From RYN-428 sp035695715 (GTDB lineage: Bacteria; Planctomycetota; Phycisphaerae; Tepidisphaerales; Tepidisphaeraceae), in assembly GCA_035695715.1 (NCBI GenBank), contig DASRRM010000471.1, positions 1-15,833 on the forward strand: a stretch of DNA of 15,833 nucleotides. The letters run 5' to 3'. The translations under genes were made by a program, and so were the position numbers. The notes under the pieces are model-generated. The model was not told the DNA's origin. It worked only from the letters and a program-made list of their open reading frames with translations, and made no database searches. Below are positions 8,316 through 14,454 of this stretch, piece by piece. How positions within the stretch are numbered: the stretch's first letter is position 1; each line of letters begins with the position of its first letter.

Positions 8316-8488
8316 GGCACCGCTTCGGGAGAATGTCTCGCGTAGGGTCCGCCTCGGCGGAAGCGTTCATATCTGTCCGTATCGTACGCAAGGACGTAAC
8401 GCGCAACGAGCCGCGCACGGAGGGTACTCTCGGAGTAAGCGGGTGCGAAATCGCTTACTCGGGGTGTACCCTCCGTGCGCGGCTCGTT
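8316..8488. repeat. family A palindromic repeat with extended flank (copy 1)
   Basis: The palindrome has arms 8405-8441 and 8452-8488 around a 10-nt loop; all pairs match except a 5-nt block in mid-arm. The outer arm is AACGAGCCGCGCACGGAGGG. Upstream blocks AGGGGCAC-CGCT, TTCGGGAG, CATATCTGTCC and TCGTACGCA (8316-8390) recur in the same order, on the opposite strand, at 9735-9639. Inside this flank is a small palindrome, TCCGCC-TC-GGCGGA (8348-8361), absent from the other copy and perhaps an insertion. The rest of the gap 8173-8549 holds nothing I can identify. Confidence 0.75.
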
Positions 8489-8549
8489 CGGTCTCCGGAT
8501 TACGGGTTTGCCTCGGACCGGACATTCTTAAGCGACTGTCGCCACTCTC

Positions 8550-9443
8550 TCAAAGCGAATGCTGCCATCCCTTGGCCGCGAGCGTTTCGCGCCCGCCCGG
8601 CTTTTCGATCCACATGCCCGGCTCCGAAACGATCGTGCCGATGCGCATTACCCCCGGCATTTTGGGATCGGCTGCGGCTGTGAAGAGCAGTTCATGATCC
8701 TCGCCGTCGCTTAGTGCGTGATCGAGTGGCGAGACGCCGTCACGCCTGGAGAGTTCGATGGCATCTGCGTGGATTGGAATATTTGCCGCATTGATGATCG
8801 CGCCGACGCCGCTCTGTTTACAGATATGGCCCAGGTCGCGCGACAGGCCGTCGCTGAGATCGATCATCGCGGTGATCGAGCCGGTGGCGGCAAGCTGGCG
8901 CGCCAGCTCGACGCGCGGCGTGAAGGTCATATGCCGGCCCAAAATGCTGCCGCCCAATGGGCCGCTGACGTACAGGCCATCGCCCGGCTTTGCGCCGCCG
9001 CGCGTTATCGGCGCGATGCCGGCGGATTTGCCCAAAATGGTGACGGTAACCGCCAGCTTGCCGGGCCAGGAAGCGGTGTCTCCGCCGACCAGCACGCAGC
9101 CCAACGGATCGGCCGCTTCGCGAAGGCCCAGGTAAAGCTCCCTGGCGTATTCAACGCCGCTGCCTTGATGCAGGGCGACGGTCGCGACAGCGGCGGCGGG
9201 CAGGCACGCCATGGCGGCGCAGTCGGACAGATTGCGGTTCATCACCTTGCGGCCGATTTGCCTTGGCGAATGGATAGTCGAATCAAAGTGCACGCCGTCC
9301 AAAGCCTGGTCGACGCCTACCAGCAGCAGGTCTTTTGCGTTCCAATTTAAAACTGCCAGATCATCCCCCTGCGGCACCGGCACAAATGCGCTGGGCGGAT
9401 GCTGGGCGCGAATCCATTCGACTAAATCAAATTCGCCGGGCAT
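8550..9443 (-). CDS. thiL: thiamine-monophosphate kinase
   Basis: A 297-aa member of the PurM/ThiL superfamily. ThiL phosphorylates thiamine monophosphate to thiamine pyrophosphate with ATP and Mg2+, the last step of TPP synthesis, in the cytoplasm. Visible motifs in family order: QGDDLAVL (25-32), VDQALDGVHFD (44-54), NLSDCAAM (71-78), VGGDT (119-123), GDGLYVSGPLGGSILGR (154-170), DLSDGL (195-200) and SDGEDHELLF (245-254). The acidic Mg-binding residues are retained. The N-terminal glycine-rich turn usually seen as GIGDD is PQGDD here. Length is slightly below the roughly 325 aa of the E. coli enzyme. The start is ATG 9443: the longer open frame upstream translates a family C repeat and is not genuine. 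There is no good Shine-Dalgarno site. No TPP riboswitch was seen upstream and no other thi gene is in the window. Confidence 0.93.
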   Translation of the reverse strand: MPGEFDLVEWIRAQHPPSAFVPVPQGDDLAVLNWNAKDLLLVGVDQALDGVHFDSTIHSPRQIGRKVMNRNLSDCAAMACLPAAAVATVALHQGSGVEYARELYLGLREAADPLGCVLVGGDTASWPGKLAVTVTILGKSAGIAPITRGGAKPGDGLYVSGPLGGSILGRHMTFTPRVELARQLAATGSITAMIDLSDGLSRDLGHICKQSGVGAIINAANIPIHADAIELSRRDGVSPLDHALSDGEDHELLFTAAADPKMPGVMRIGTIVSEPGMWIEKPGGRETLAAKGWQHSL

Positions 9444-9451
9444 GGGGGAAT

Positions 9452-9496
9452 TGTATACTCCAACTGAGCGGTTTTTGGCGTCCGGCGACCAAAAAC
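9452..9496 (-). promoter_or_regulatory. possible thiL promoter and operator-like inverted repeat
   Basis: On the minus strand a TATACA (9457-9452) ends 8 nt before the thiL ATG, placing a -10 box where it would give a nearly leaderless transcript, consistent with the missing Shine-Dalgarno. Just upstream, GTTTTTGG (9471-9478) and CCAAAAAC (9489-9496) form an 8-bp inverted repeat with a 10-nt spacer that could be a regulator site. No good -35 box is visible. Confidence 0.25.
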
Positions 9497-9535
9497 ATTG
9501 CGGGATTTGCCGGGAATGTTGCAACCTCAACGTGA

Positions 9536-9554
9536 CACGGGCGTCCCGCCCGTG
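9536..9554. repeat. single family C hairpin
   Basis: CACGGGCG-TCC-CGCCCGTG forms a perfect 8-bp stem with a 3-nt loop. It matches one arm of the paired structures at 293-410 and 4563-4637, but has no partner arm nearby. It lies in the divergent thiL/tsaE gap. Confidence 0.7.
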
Positions 9555-9638
9555 CCGGCGGTGTGATGAGTTCAAGAACTACTGGCGGCGAGTATTCCTT
9601 CGCATTTTCCCGCCGCGTGATCCTATCCGCGGTCCCGT

Positions 9639-9735
9639 ATCCGCTCACTTCGGGAGTACCCTGCGTGCGCGGCTCCTTCGGCGCTGCGTACGAAATGGAC
9701 AGATGCTACTCCCGAATAATTCGCCAGCGCGTGCC
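9639..9735 (-). repeat. family A repeat, half copy in inverted orientation (copy 2)
   Basis: Read on the minus strand, this segment carries the same block order as 8316-8441: AGGGGCAC, TTCGGGAGTA, CATCTGTCC, TCGTACGCA, then GGAGCCGCGCACGCAGGG and the start of the palindrome arm. The second arm is missing, so no hairpin forms. It also lacks the TCCGCC-TC-GGCGGA block present in the other copy. It occupies much of the thiL/tsaE gap and is in inverted orientation to the copy on the other side of thiL. Confidence 0.6.
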
Positions 9736-9773
9736 CCTTTCCTCCGGCATCCACCCGGCGACAATGAGCCATC

Positions 9774-10199
9774 GTGACGGTCATTTCCCACAATGTCGAG
9801 CAGACCCAGGCCATCGCGGCGAAATTCGCGGGGTCGCTTTCGGCCGGGCAATGCATCGCGCTTCACGGCGAATTGGGCGCGGGCAAAACCCAATTCGTCC
9901 GCGGCCTGCTTCAAGGCCTGGGCGGCGACGGCCGATCGGTCACCAGCCCGACCTACATGCTCCTGAACGTCTATGATTCCGGACGCCTGACCTTGTTTCA
10001 CCTCGACGCCTACCGCGTTGGCGGGGCGGAGGATTTTGAAGCCATCGGGTTTTCGGAATTGCTGGAGCAGGCGGGCGTTGTCGTGGTGGAATGGGCCTCG
10101 CGCGTGGCGGAACTCCTGCCCGCCGATCACATCAATATTCACATCGAGCCGGTCGGGGTTCAGGACCGGCAAATCACTATCGAAGGCGCTTATAAATAA
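9774..10199 (+). CDS. tsaE: tRNA threonylcarbamoyladenosine biosynthesis ATPase TsaE
   Basis: A 141-aa P-loop ATPase of the TsaE (YjeE) family. With TsaB and TsaD it drives threonylcarbamoyl transfer to A37 of ANN-decoding tRNAs in the cytoplasm. Visible family features: N-terminal SHNVEQTQAIAAKFA, Walker A GELGAGKT (32-39), the switch-like SPTYMLLNVY, HLDAYRVGG and VVVEWASRVAELLP. Length is close to the family norm of about 150 aa. The start is GTG at 9774. An ATG at 9764 is in another frame and no in-frame ATG precedes the conserved region. Ribosome-binding site is weak. The usual neighbours tsaB and rimI are absent. It is divergent from thiL. Confidence 0.93.
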   Translation: MTVISHNVEQTQAIAAKFAGSLSAGQCIALHGELGAGKTQFVRGLLQGLGGDGRSVTSPTYMLLNVYDSGRLTLFHLDAYRVGGAEDFEAIGFSELLEQAGVVVVEWASRVAELLPADHINIHIEPVGVQDRQITIEGAYK

Positions 10200-10300
10200 T
10201 CGCGGAATTTTGAATGTTCGCGTCATGGCGGATATGCATATCGTTTGCTTAGTAGCCTTGCGCGTTTTACGCCGCCGTTTGGAGACCGACGAATGTCATC

Positions 10301-10406
10301 CTGAGAGCGTGTGAGTTTTTAACGTGGCACGGGCGGCCCGCCGGTGTTTTTGAATTGAAGACACGGGCGGGCCGCCCGTGCCACGTAAAAACTCACACAC
10401 TCTGAG
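10301..10406. repeat. 106-nt palindrome containing the family C core (copy 4)
   Basis: Arms 10301-10347 and 10361-10406 are reverse complements with one extra base and about three mismatches, around a 13-nt loop. The outer part is CTGAGAGCGTGTGAGTTTTT against its complement. The inner part is the self-complementary GGCACGGGCGGCCCGCC family. It lies about 100 nt after the tsaE stop. No T-run follows on either strand. The remaining gap sequence (10200-10300, 10407-10472) shows nothing I can name. Confidence 0.85.
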
Positions 10407-10472
10407 CTAACTCCTCAGCGCGGCCGCTGCCGCAACCAGAGTGAATGCGATATCGCCACAGATGAAAGACCG

Positions 10473-11213
10473 ATGAACACAGATAAAACTCCAAACGAGA
10501 TGATGCAACGCCATATATGCCCCTTACTGGGCTCAATTCTAATCGCCATCCTGGCGCTGATCGGTCCCGCGGCCACCACGACATCGGCGGCGGCGACGCC
10601 AACAGTGCGTGATGAAGCACACCTGTTTGATGACGCAACGCTTTCGCAAGTGACTGCCGCGGTGAGGGAGATTCGCCAAAAGTTCGACAAGGATTTGACG
10701 ATCGAAACCTTCGCGACGATTCCGGACATCCTTCAGCCACGCTTCGCCGCTGAGGATAAGAACACTTTCTATGAGCATTGGCTGCGTGATGAAGCGCGGG
10801 CGGCAAAAACGGATGGCATCTTCGTGCTGATCGTGAAAAACCCTGGCCGATTGCAGATCGGCGTGGGGGACAAAACCAAGGCCAAGGCATTCACCTACGC
10901 CGACCGCGATGAAATGCGCGATTTGATGCTGAAGGACTTTCGCAAGGCAAAGTTTAACGATGGGATGATTGCCGGTGCGAAGTTTGCGTTGGAGCGCCTG
11001 GAGAAAAATGGCGCTGAGCCGAAGAAAGCCGCGCCGGGCGCACCGGCCGATCCGTCGCCACCGCCTGCGAAAATCCAGTCAGCGCCCGCCGCGCCCCCGG
11101 CGAGCGAGCCAGCGCCGGCGGAACACGCGACCACCCGCCCCGCCGCCGCTGCGCCAACCACAAAAAGCAGCACGGATGTTGAGCCGGCCAAGAGCATAGA
11201 ATCGAACAAGTGA
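10473..11213 (+). CDS. secreted TPM-domain protein with Pro/Ala-rich tail
   Basis: A 246-aa protein. A hydrophobic segment at about 18-33 (PLLGSILIAILALIG) ending in TTTSAAA is a probable signal peptide. Residues about 42-178 form a TPM domain (VRDEAHLFDDATL, then DGIFVLIVKNPGRLQIGVGD, then DRDEMRDLMLKDFRKAKFNDGM), the fold found in plant TLP18.3 and bacterial YgcG-type envelope proteins. Some members have been reported as phosphatases; the activity here is unknown. The tail (181-246) is Ala/Pro/Glu-rich with no membrane segment, so the protein is probably soluble in the periplasm. It is paralogous to the next gene and likely co-transcribed with it. Start uncertain: ATG 10473 has a modest purine-rich site (GAAAG), but ATG 10500/10503 would give a more typical signal peptide, and the first residues (MNTDKT) lie in a repeat-like sequence. 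Confidence 0.82.
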   Translation: MNTDKTPNEMMQRHICPLLGSILIAILALIGPAATTTSAAATPTVRDEAHLFDDATLSQVTAAVREIRQKFDKDLTIETFATIPDILQPRFAAEDKNTFYEHWLRDEARAAKTDGIFVLIVKNPGRLQIGVGDKTKAKAFTYADRDEMRDLMLKDFRKAKFNDGMIAGAKFALERLEKNGAEPKKAAPGAPADPSPPPAKIQSAPAAPPASEPAPAEHATTRPAAAAPTTKSSTDVEPAKSIESNK

Positions 11214-11231
11214 CCCGGCGAAAACGCCGGG
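11214..11231. other. small hairpin after the first TPM gene
   Basis: CCCGGCG-AAAA-CGCCGGG forms a perfect 7-bp stem with a 4-nt loop, directly after the TGA. No T-tract follows, so it is not a full terminator. It could partly attenuate or stabilise the transcript between the two TPM genes, which are only 52 nt apart. Confidence 0.45.
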
Positions 11232-11265
11232 GCGAAGCCGTGCTTCGAACGATGGAGGAGCCGTT

Positions 11266-12435
11266 ATGCGACGAATCTACAGCTTTATTTTGCCGATGAT
11301 CCTGGCGCTGATCGGCATGTCGGTCATGGCCGCACCGGCGCAGGCCAAATCGTATGGCATCGACGACGGCGGGCATTTTTTCTCCGCCGACGCTGTGGAC
11401 CGCGCCGAGAGAATCATCAATGATATCCATCGCAACGAGAAACATGATGTGCTGGTCGTTACCTTCGCCAGCATTCCCGCCGACCGGCAGGAAGAGTTCA
11501 AATTCCAGGACAAGCAGAAGTTTTATGACGACTGGGCCGAGGAAATCCGCAAGCAAAATAGCGTGGACGGCATCGTCATGCTCTTAGTCAAGAGTCCCGG
11601 CCACCTGGTGATTGGCGTTGGAAACAAAACCCAGGAGAATTCGTTCACCCTTGACGATCGCGACGAGCTTACTCAGAAGATGCTGCCGCTGCTCGGGCGA
11701 AACCAATATGATGATGCCCTCGTCGACGCGATGAATTTCATCAAGGCCCGCATGCGCCGCACGGGCGCCAATGCCAGCGCCGCACCCGGCCCAGGTTCCA
11801 CCGCCACTCCCGGCTCGACCAACTATCCTTCCTCACCCATCGTCACCAGGTCCACCGGCATTCCCCCCATGGGCTGGCTCTGTGCCGGCATCGCAATCCT
11901 TGGCGTGGTCTTCATCATTATGAGCGTCATTAACCGCAACCGGAATTATGGCGGCGGTGGCTACGGCGCGCCGCCCCCAGGGGGCTACCCGCCCGGCTAT
12001 TCCGGCGGCTATCCCCAGGGCGGCGGATACTACGGCGGCGGTGGCGGCGGCGGTGGATTCGGCCGCGGCTTGCTCGGCGGACTCCTCGGCGGCGCGCTCG
12101 GCGCCTGGGGCTACGAACGCTTCAACCAAGGCTCTGGAGCTCCCAACTACAACCCCCCGCCCTCCGGCGGCGGCGGCAACTTCGGCAACACCCCCGACCA
12201 ATCCGATACCAGCCTCTCCAGCACCGGCGGCGATTTCGGCTCCTCCAACGACCCCGGCCCCTCCGACTCCAGCAGCGGCGGCGGAGACTTCGGCTCCTCC
12301 TCCGACTCCGGCGGCGGCAGCGATTTCGGTTCCAGCGGAGGAGGCTCCGACTTCGGTTCCAGCGGCGGTGACTTCGGTGGCGGAGGTGACTCCGGCGGTG
12401 GCGACTCAGGAGGCAGCGGCGGTGGAGATTTCTAA
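11266..12435 (+). CDS. membrane-anchored TPM-domain protein with Gly-rich tail
   Basis: A 389-aa protein with GGAGG 7 nt before the ATG. Residues 1-27 are a signal peptide (cleavage near APAQA-KS). Residues about 29-165 are a TPM domain (GIDDGGHFFSADAVDRAERI, DGIVMLLVKSPGHLVIGVGN, DRDELTQKMLPLLGRNQYDD). A Pro/Ser/Thr linker (170-203) leads to one membrane segment (204-223, WLCAGIAILGVVFIIMSVI). A tail of about 165 residues follows: first Gly/Tyr/Pro repeats (YGAPPPGGYPPGYSGGYPQG), then a Gly segment with FGRGLLGGLLGGALGAWGYERF, then repeated GGDFGSS units. Glycine-rich tails are usual in this family. With the domain outside, the tail would be cytoplasmic. It is probably the partner of the upstream TPM protein in envelope maintenance, an inference from context. 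Confidence 0.88.
   Translation: MRRIYSFILPMILALIGMSVMAAPAQAKSYGIDDGGHFFSADAVDRAERIINDIHRNEKHDVLVVTFASIPADRQEEFKFQDKQKFYDDWAEEIRKQNSVDGIVMLLVKSPGHLVIGVGNKTQENSFTLDDRDELTQKMLPLLGRNQYDDALVDAMNFIKARMRRTGANASAAPGPGSTATPGSTNYPSSPIVTRSTGIPPMGWLCAGIAILGVVFIIMSVINRNRNYGGGGYGAPPPGGYPPGYSGGYPQGGGYYGGGGGGGGFGRGLLGGLLGGALGAWGYERFNQGSGAPNYNPPPSGGGGNFGNTPDQSDTSLSSTGGDFGSSNDPGPSDSSSGGGDFGSSSDSGGGSDFGSSGGGSDFGSSGGDFGGGGDSGGGDSGGSGGGDF
12226..12432 (+). repeat. low-complexity DFGSS repeats in the coding tail
   Basis: The last about 69 codons encode four DFGSS units (starting at residues 323, 341, 353 and 362), one DFGG and a terminal GGDF, separated by Gly/Ser/Asp runs. The DNA is a degenerate GGC/TCC/GAC repeat, prone to slippage, so its length may vary between strains. 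Confidence 0.8.
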
Positions 12436-12557
12436 GCCCGCGAGTGTCTTTAATAGCCGAGGCCGCAAGGCCCCGGACCGTCCCTCGTATACAACTGCTC
12501 GATCAATCGCACCGCAACATCGCCCAGAAAACCCCCAAAAAACGCCCCACCCCTTAC

Positions 12558-12585
12558 TTGACTCCCGCCATTCGCCCGATACATT
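12558..12585 (+). promoter_or_regulatory. probable sigma-70-type promoter of tRNA-Asn
   Basis: TTGACT (12558-12563), a 16-nt spacer and TACATT (12580-12585). Transcription would begin near 12592, about 27 nt before the mature tRNA. The rest of the gap 12436-12557 shows no gene. Confidence 0.55.
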
Positions 12586-12618
12586 GGCGAACCCGCCTCC
12601 CAAAGGCGGTTCGCCCAT

Positions 12619-12690
12619 TCGGCAGTAGCTCAATGGTAGAGCAGCCGGCTGTTAACCGGCTGGTTGTAGGTTCGAGTCCTACCTGCCGAG
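12619..12690 (+). tRNA. tRNA-Asn (anticodon GUU)
   Basis: A 72-nt cloverleaf. The acceptor stem TCGGCAG pairs with CTGCCGA, with discriminator G at 12690. The D stem is GCTC/GAGC with a 7-nt loop. The anticodon stem GCCGG/CCGGC encloses CTGTTAA, giving anticodon GTT. The T stem GTAGG/CCTAC encloses TTCGAGT. The 3' CCA is not encoded, so it must be added after transcription. A terminator follows at once, so the tRNA is probably transcribed alone. Confidence 0.97.
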
Positions 12691-12695
12691 CTTTC

Positions 12696-12724
12696 AACCC
12701 CGCCCCCGAACGGCGGGGTTTTTT
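12696..12724 (+). terminator. rho-independent terminator of tRNA-Asn
   Basis: A 9-bp stem AACCCCGCC/GGCGGGGTT (12696-12704 and 12712-12720) with a 7-nt loop, followed by a T-run to 12724. It starts 6 nt after the tRNA. This is the only classical terminator seen in the window. Confidence 0.9.
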
Positions 12725-12936
12725 CGTGGCCGTTCACGGCTGAATCCGCCGGCCCTCCCGTTGGTCGGGAGGAACGCCTATCCGTGGGCGCTCGCTTGCG
12801 CGAGAATTGGGTTCGCTACAAATCAAGTCGGCTGGGAAACCTGTTCCAAGACGCGCCATGGAAGAAGTTTCGAGGTCAAGTTACCGGGGAGATAAACGAA
12901 GGACCGAAATCGCCGGCTGTTGATTCGTCCGTCATT
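12725..12936. other. non-coding convergent gap
   Basis: No gene seen. Small hairpins: GCCGT-TC-ACGGC (12729-12740) and CCTCCCG-TTGGT-CGGGAGG (12754-12772). The latter could end transcripts arriving on the minus strand from the kinase gene, but it has no T-run. Confidence 0.5.
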
Positions 12937-14454
12937 TTAAGGTCCGACCACTGCGGTCCCTGTGTGCCATGCTCCGGCGCTCGACCCGGAGAAAAGCTGT
13001 GGCTTTAGGGAGGTTTGTTTTTCGTAGTCGCGCATGGCTTCGTTGATCGCTTCATTCGCGCGATCGGTCTGATCGGCCAATACCGCCACCGTTCCTCCGG
13101 CGCCTCCGCCGGTGATTCTGGCGCCGTATAACCCGGCCGGTTCGCGCGCCCGCAATAGCTTGACCAGCAGGTCGCACTCGGCGGCTCCCAGCATCGCATC
13201 ATGCGAATAAGATTGATGCGATGCGTACATCAGATGACCCGCCTTATCGAGGGCAAAACCGCGCTTGGCCGGATCGGTCGCCGCCATGGCTTCCTCCAGA
13301 AACAACACGAAATTCTTCACCCGGCGGGCTTCCAATACGTGATGGTCGGCGGCGTGCACAATCCCATACGTCGCGCCGGGATCTACTTGCGTCGCAGTGT
13401 CGATGGTTCCGGTAAATTGATCGATGAACGCTCGGCCGGTGATTTGCTCGGGGAGCGACGGGCGGAAGATGCGCTTGTAATGATCGGGATCGAGGTTGGC
13501 CAAATAGCCGGCCATCGGATCACGAATCAGGCGTTTGCCGCCGGCCGCGCCGATCTGGCGCATCTTTTCCAGGATTATCTTGTGCGCCATGAATGCCGCA
13601 CAGCGCGTGGCCGTGTAGGCGCTGGCGGCCACGCTGTGTTTCACGTGGCTGTTGATGCCGAGGAATTGAACGCCTTGCGGAATTTGCAGGGGCGGAAGCA
13701 CTTCGTGCGGCTGGCAGATCATGCGGAACAACGACCCGGCCTCGCCCAGGCAGCTTGTCGCCGGGTCCATGATCCCGCACGCGGCCCCGGCGATTTGGTT
13801 CTCCGCCAACTGGCATAATTCGGCCAGCTTCATGGCGCTAAAGGCAGTGTCATCGACAATGCGCAGCGACCGCCCGGCCGATGGCTTCATCAGCGCGAAA
13901 TGATCGCGCAGGTTCATCATCGTGGCGACGACAATCGCCGCCGACGAGCTGATTCCCGCCCCCAGCGGCACGGTGCTGAAAATCGCCAGGTTTAATCCGC
14001 CGACGGCCGGGTCGGAAAGATTGATGAAACCCTGCTCGTGCAACACGAACAGGCACCCGGCGATGTAAGCGACCCAGTGCCGGCCCGGCTGGTTGAAATC
14101 CTGCCGCAGGCTCTGGGCCGACGACATTGCCAATGCATCGATCGGCATGCGAAATGTGAACGGCTTGTTGTCGTCGAGCAAATTGAAGCTGAAGATTTGC
14201 AATTGCCGATCAGCGCGCGATTGCAATGCGACGGCGGCGGCGCGGTCGAGCGGAAGCTCGCAGACGATTGCCCCGGTGTAGTCGGCAATTCCGCCCATCA
14301 CGTCGAGGCGGCCCGGCGCTCGGCTAATGCGAATGGGCCGGGCAAAATCAAATTCCGCCGCCAATTCCGCCCGCAGCCGCGACAGCAGCGTCGGCACCGG
14401 GTCCAGCGGCAAAAGCGCCGCGGCCGGCGGATTAGTAGGAATGGCCGGGGGCAT
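12937..14454 (-). CDS. GHMP-family sugar kinase, galactokinase/L-arabinokinase-like
   Basis: A 505-aa cytoplasmic GHMP kinase. Motif 1 is RAPGRLDVMGGIADYTG (45-61), which contains the sugar-binding region. Motif 2, the ATP loop, is PLGAGISSSAA (163-173). The catalytic Asp lies in GIMD (227-230). Motif 3 is GARITGGGAGGT (444-455). APGRLDVMGGIADY, the stretch CGIMDPATSCLGEAG...MICQP and GARITGGGAGGT match my memory of the kinase half of plant L-arabinokinase (ARA1) better than classical galactokinase, which has GEHTDYN in motif 1. The likely reaction is ATP-dependent C1 phosphorylation of a free sugar; L-arabinose versus galactose is not settled by sequence alone. The start at ATG 14454 overlaps the upstream lipoprotein gene by 23 nt, so translation may be coupled. 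The frame extends to 14523, but that stretch is a shadow of the lipoprotein gene. No sugar-pathway neighbours. Confidence 0.88.
   Translation of the reverse strand: MPPAIPTNPPAAALLPLDPVPTLLSRLRAELAAEFDFARPIRISRAPGRLDVMGGIADYTGAIVCELPLDRAAAVALQSRADRQLQIFSFNLLDDNKPFTFRMPIDALAMSSAQSLRQDFNQPGRHWVAYIAGCLFVLHEQGFINLSDPAVGGLNLAIFSTVPLGAGISSSAAIVVATMMNLRDHFALMKPSAGRSLRIVDDTAFSAMKLAELCQLAENQIAGAACGIMDPATSCLGEAGSLFRMICQPHEVLPPLQIPQGVQFLGINSHVKHSVAASAYTATRCAAFMAHKIILEKMRQIGAAGGKRLIRDPMAGYLANLDPDHYKRIFRPSLPEQITGRAFIDQFTGTIDTATQVDPGATYGIVHAADHHVLEARRVKNFVLFLEEAMAATDPAKRGFALDKAGHLMYASHQSYSHDAMLGAAECDLLVKLLRAREPAGLYGARITGGGAGGTVAVLADQTDRANEAINEAMRDYEKQTSLKPQLFSGSSAGAWHTGTAVVGP

Noticed and set aside
8230..8697. 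155- and 131-codon plus-strand open frames
   Set aside because: They run through the family A palindrome and into the antisense of thiL. The peptide repeats (AAHGGYSRSKR) are repeat translations.
9444..9575. N-terminal extension of thiL
   Set aside because: The extension contains HGRDARVT, the translation of a family C palindrome. The ThiL homology starts at MPGEFDLVEW.
9444..9773. TPP riboswitch upstream of thiL
   Set aside because: No THI-box pattern (CTGAGA...ACCTGAT-like) could be found on the minus strand before thiL. The only CTGAGA nearby, at 10301, is part of a palindrome.
12619..12690. tRNA-Asn as an integration (attachment) site
   Set aside because: No duplicated tRNA 3' fragment, integrase or mobile-element gene is visible nearby.
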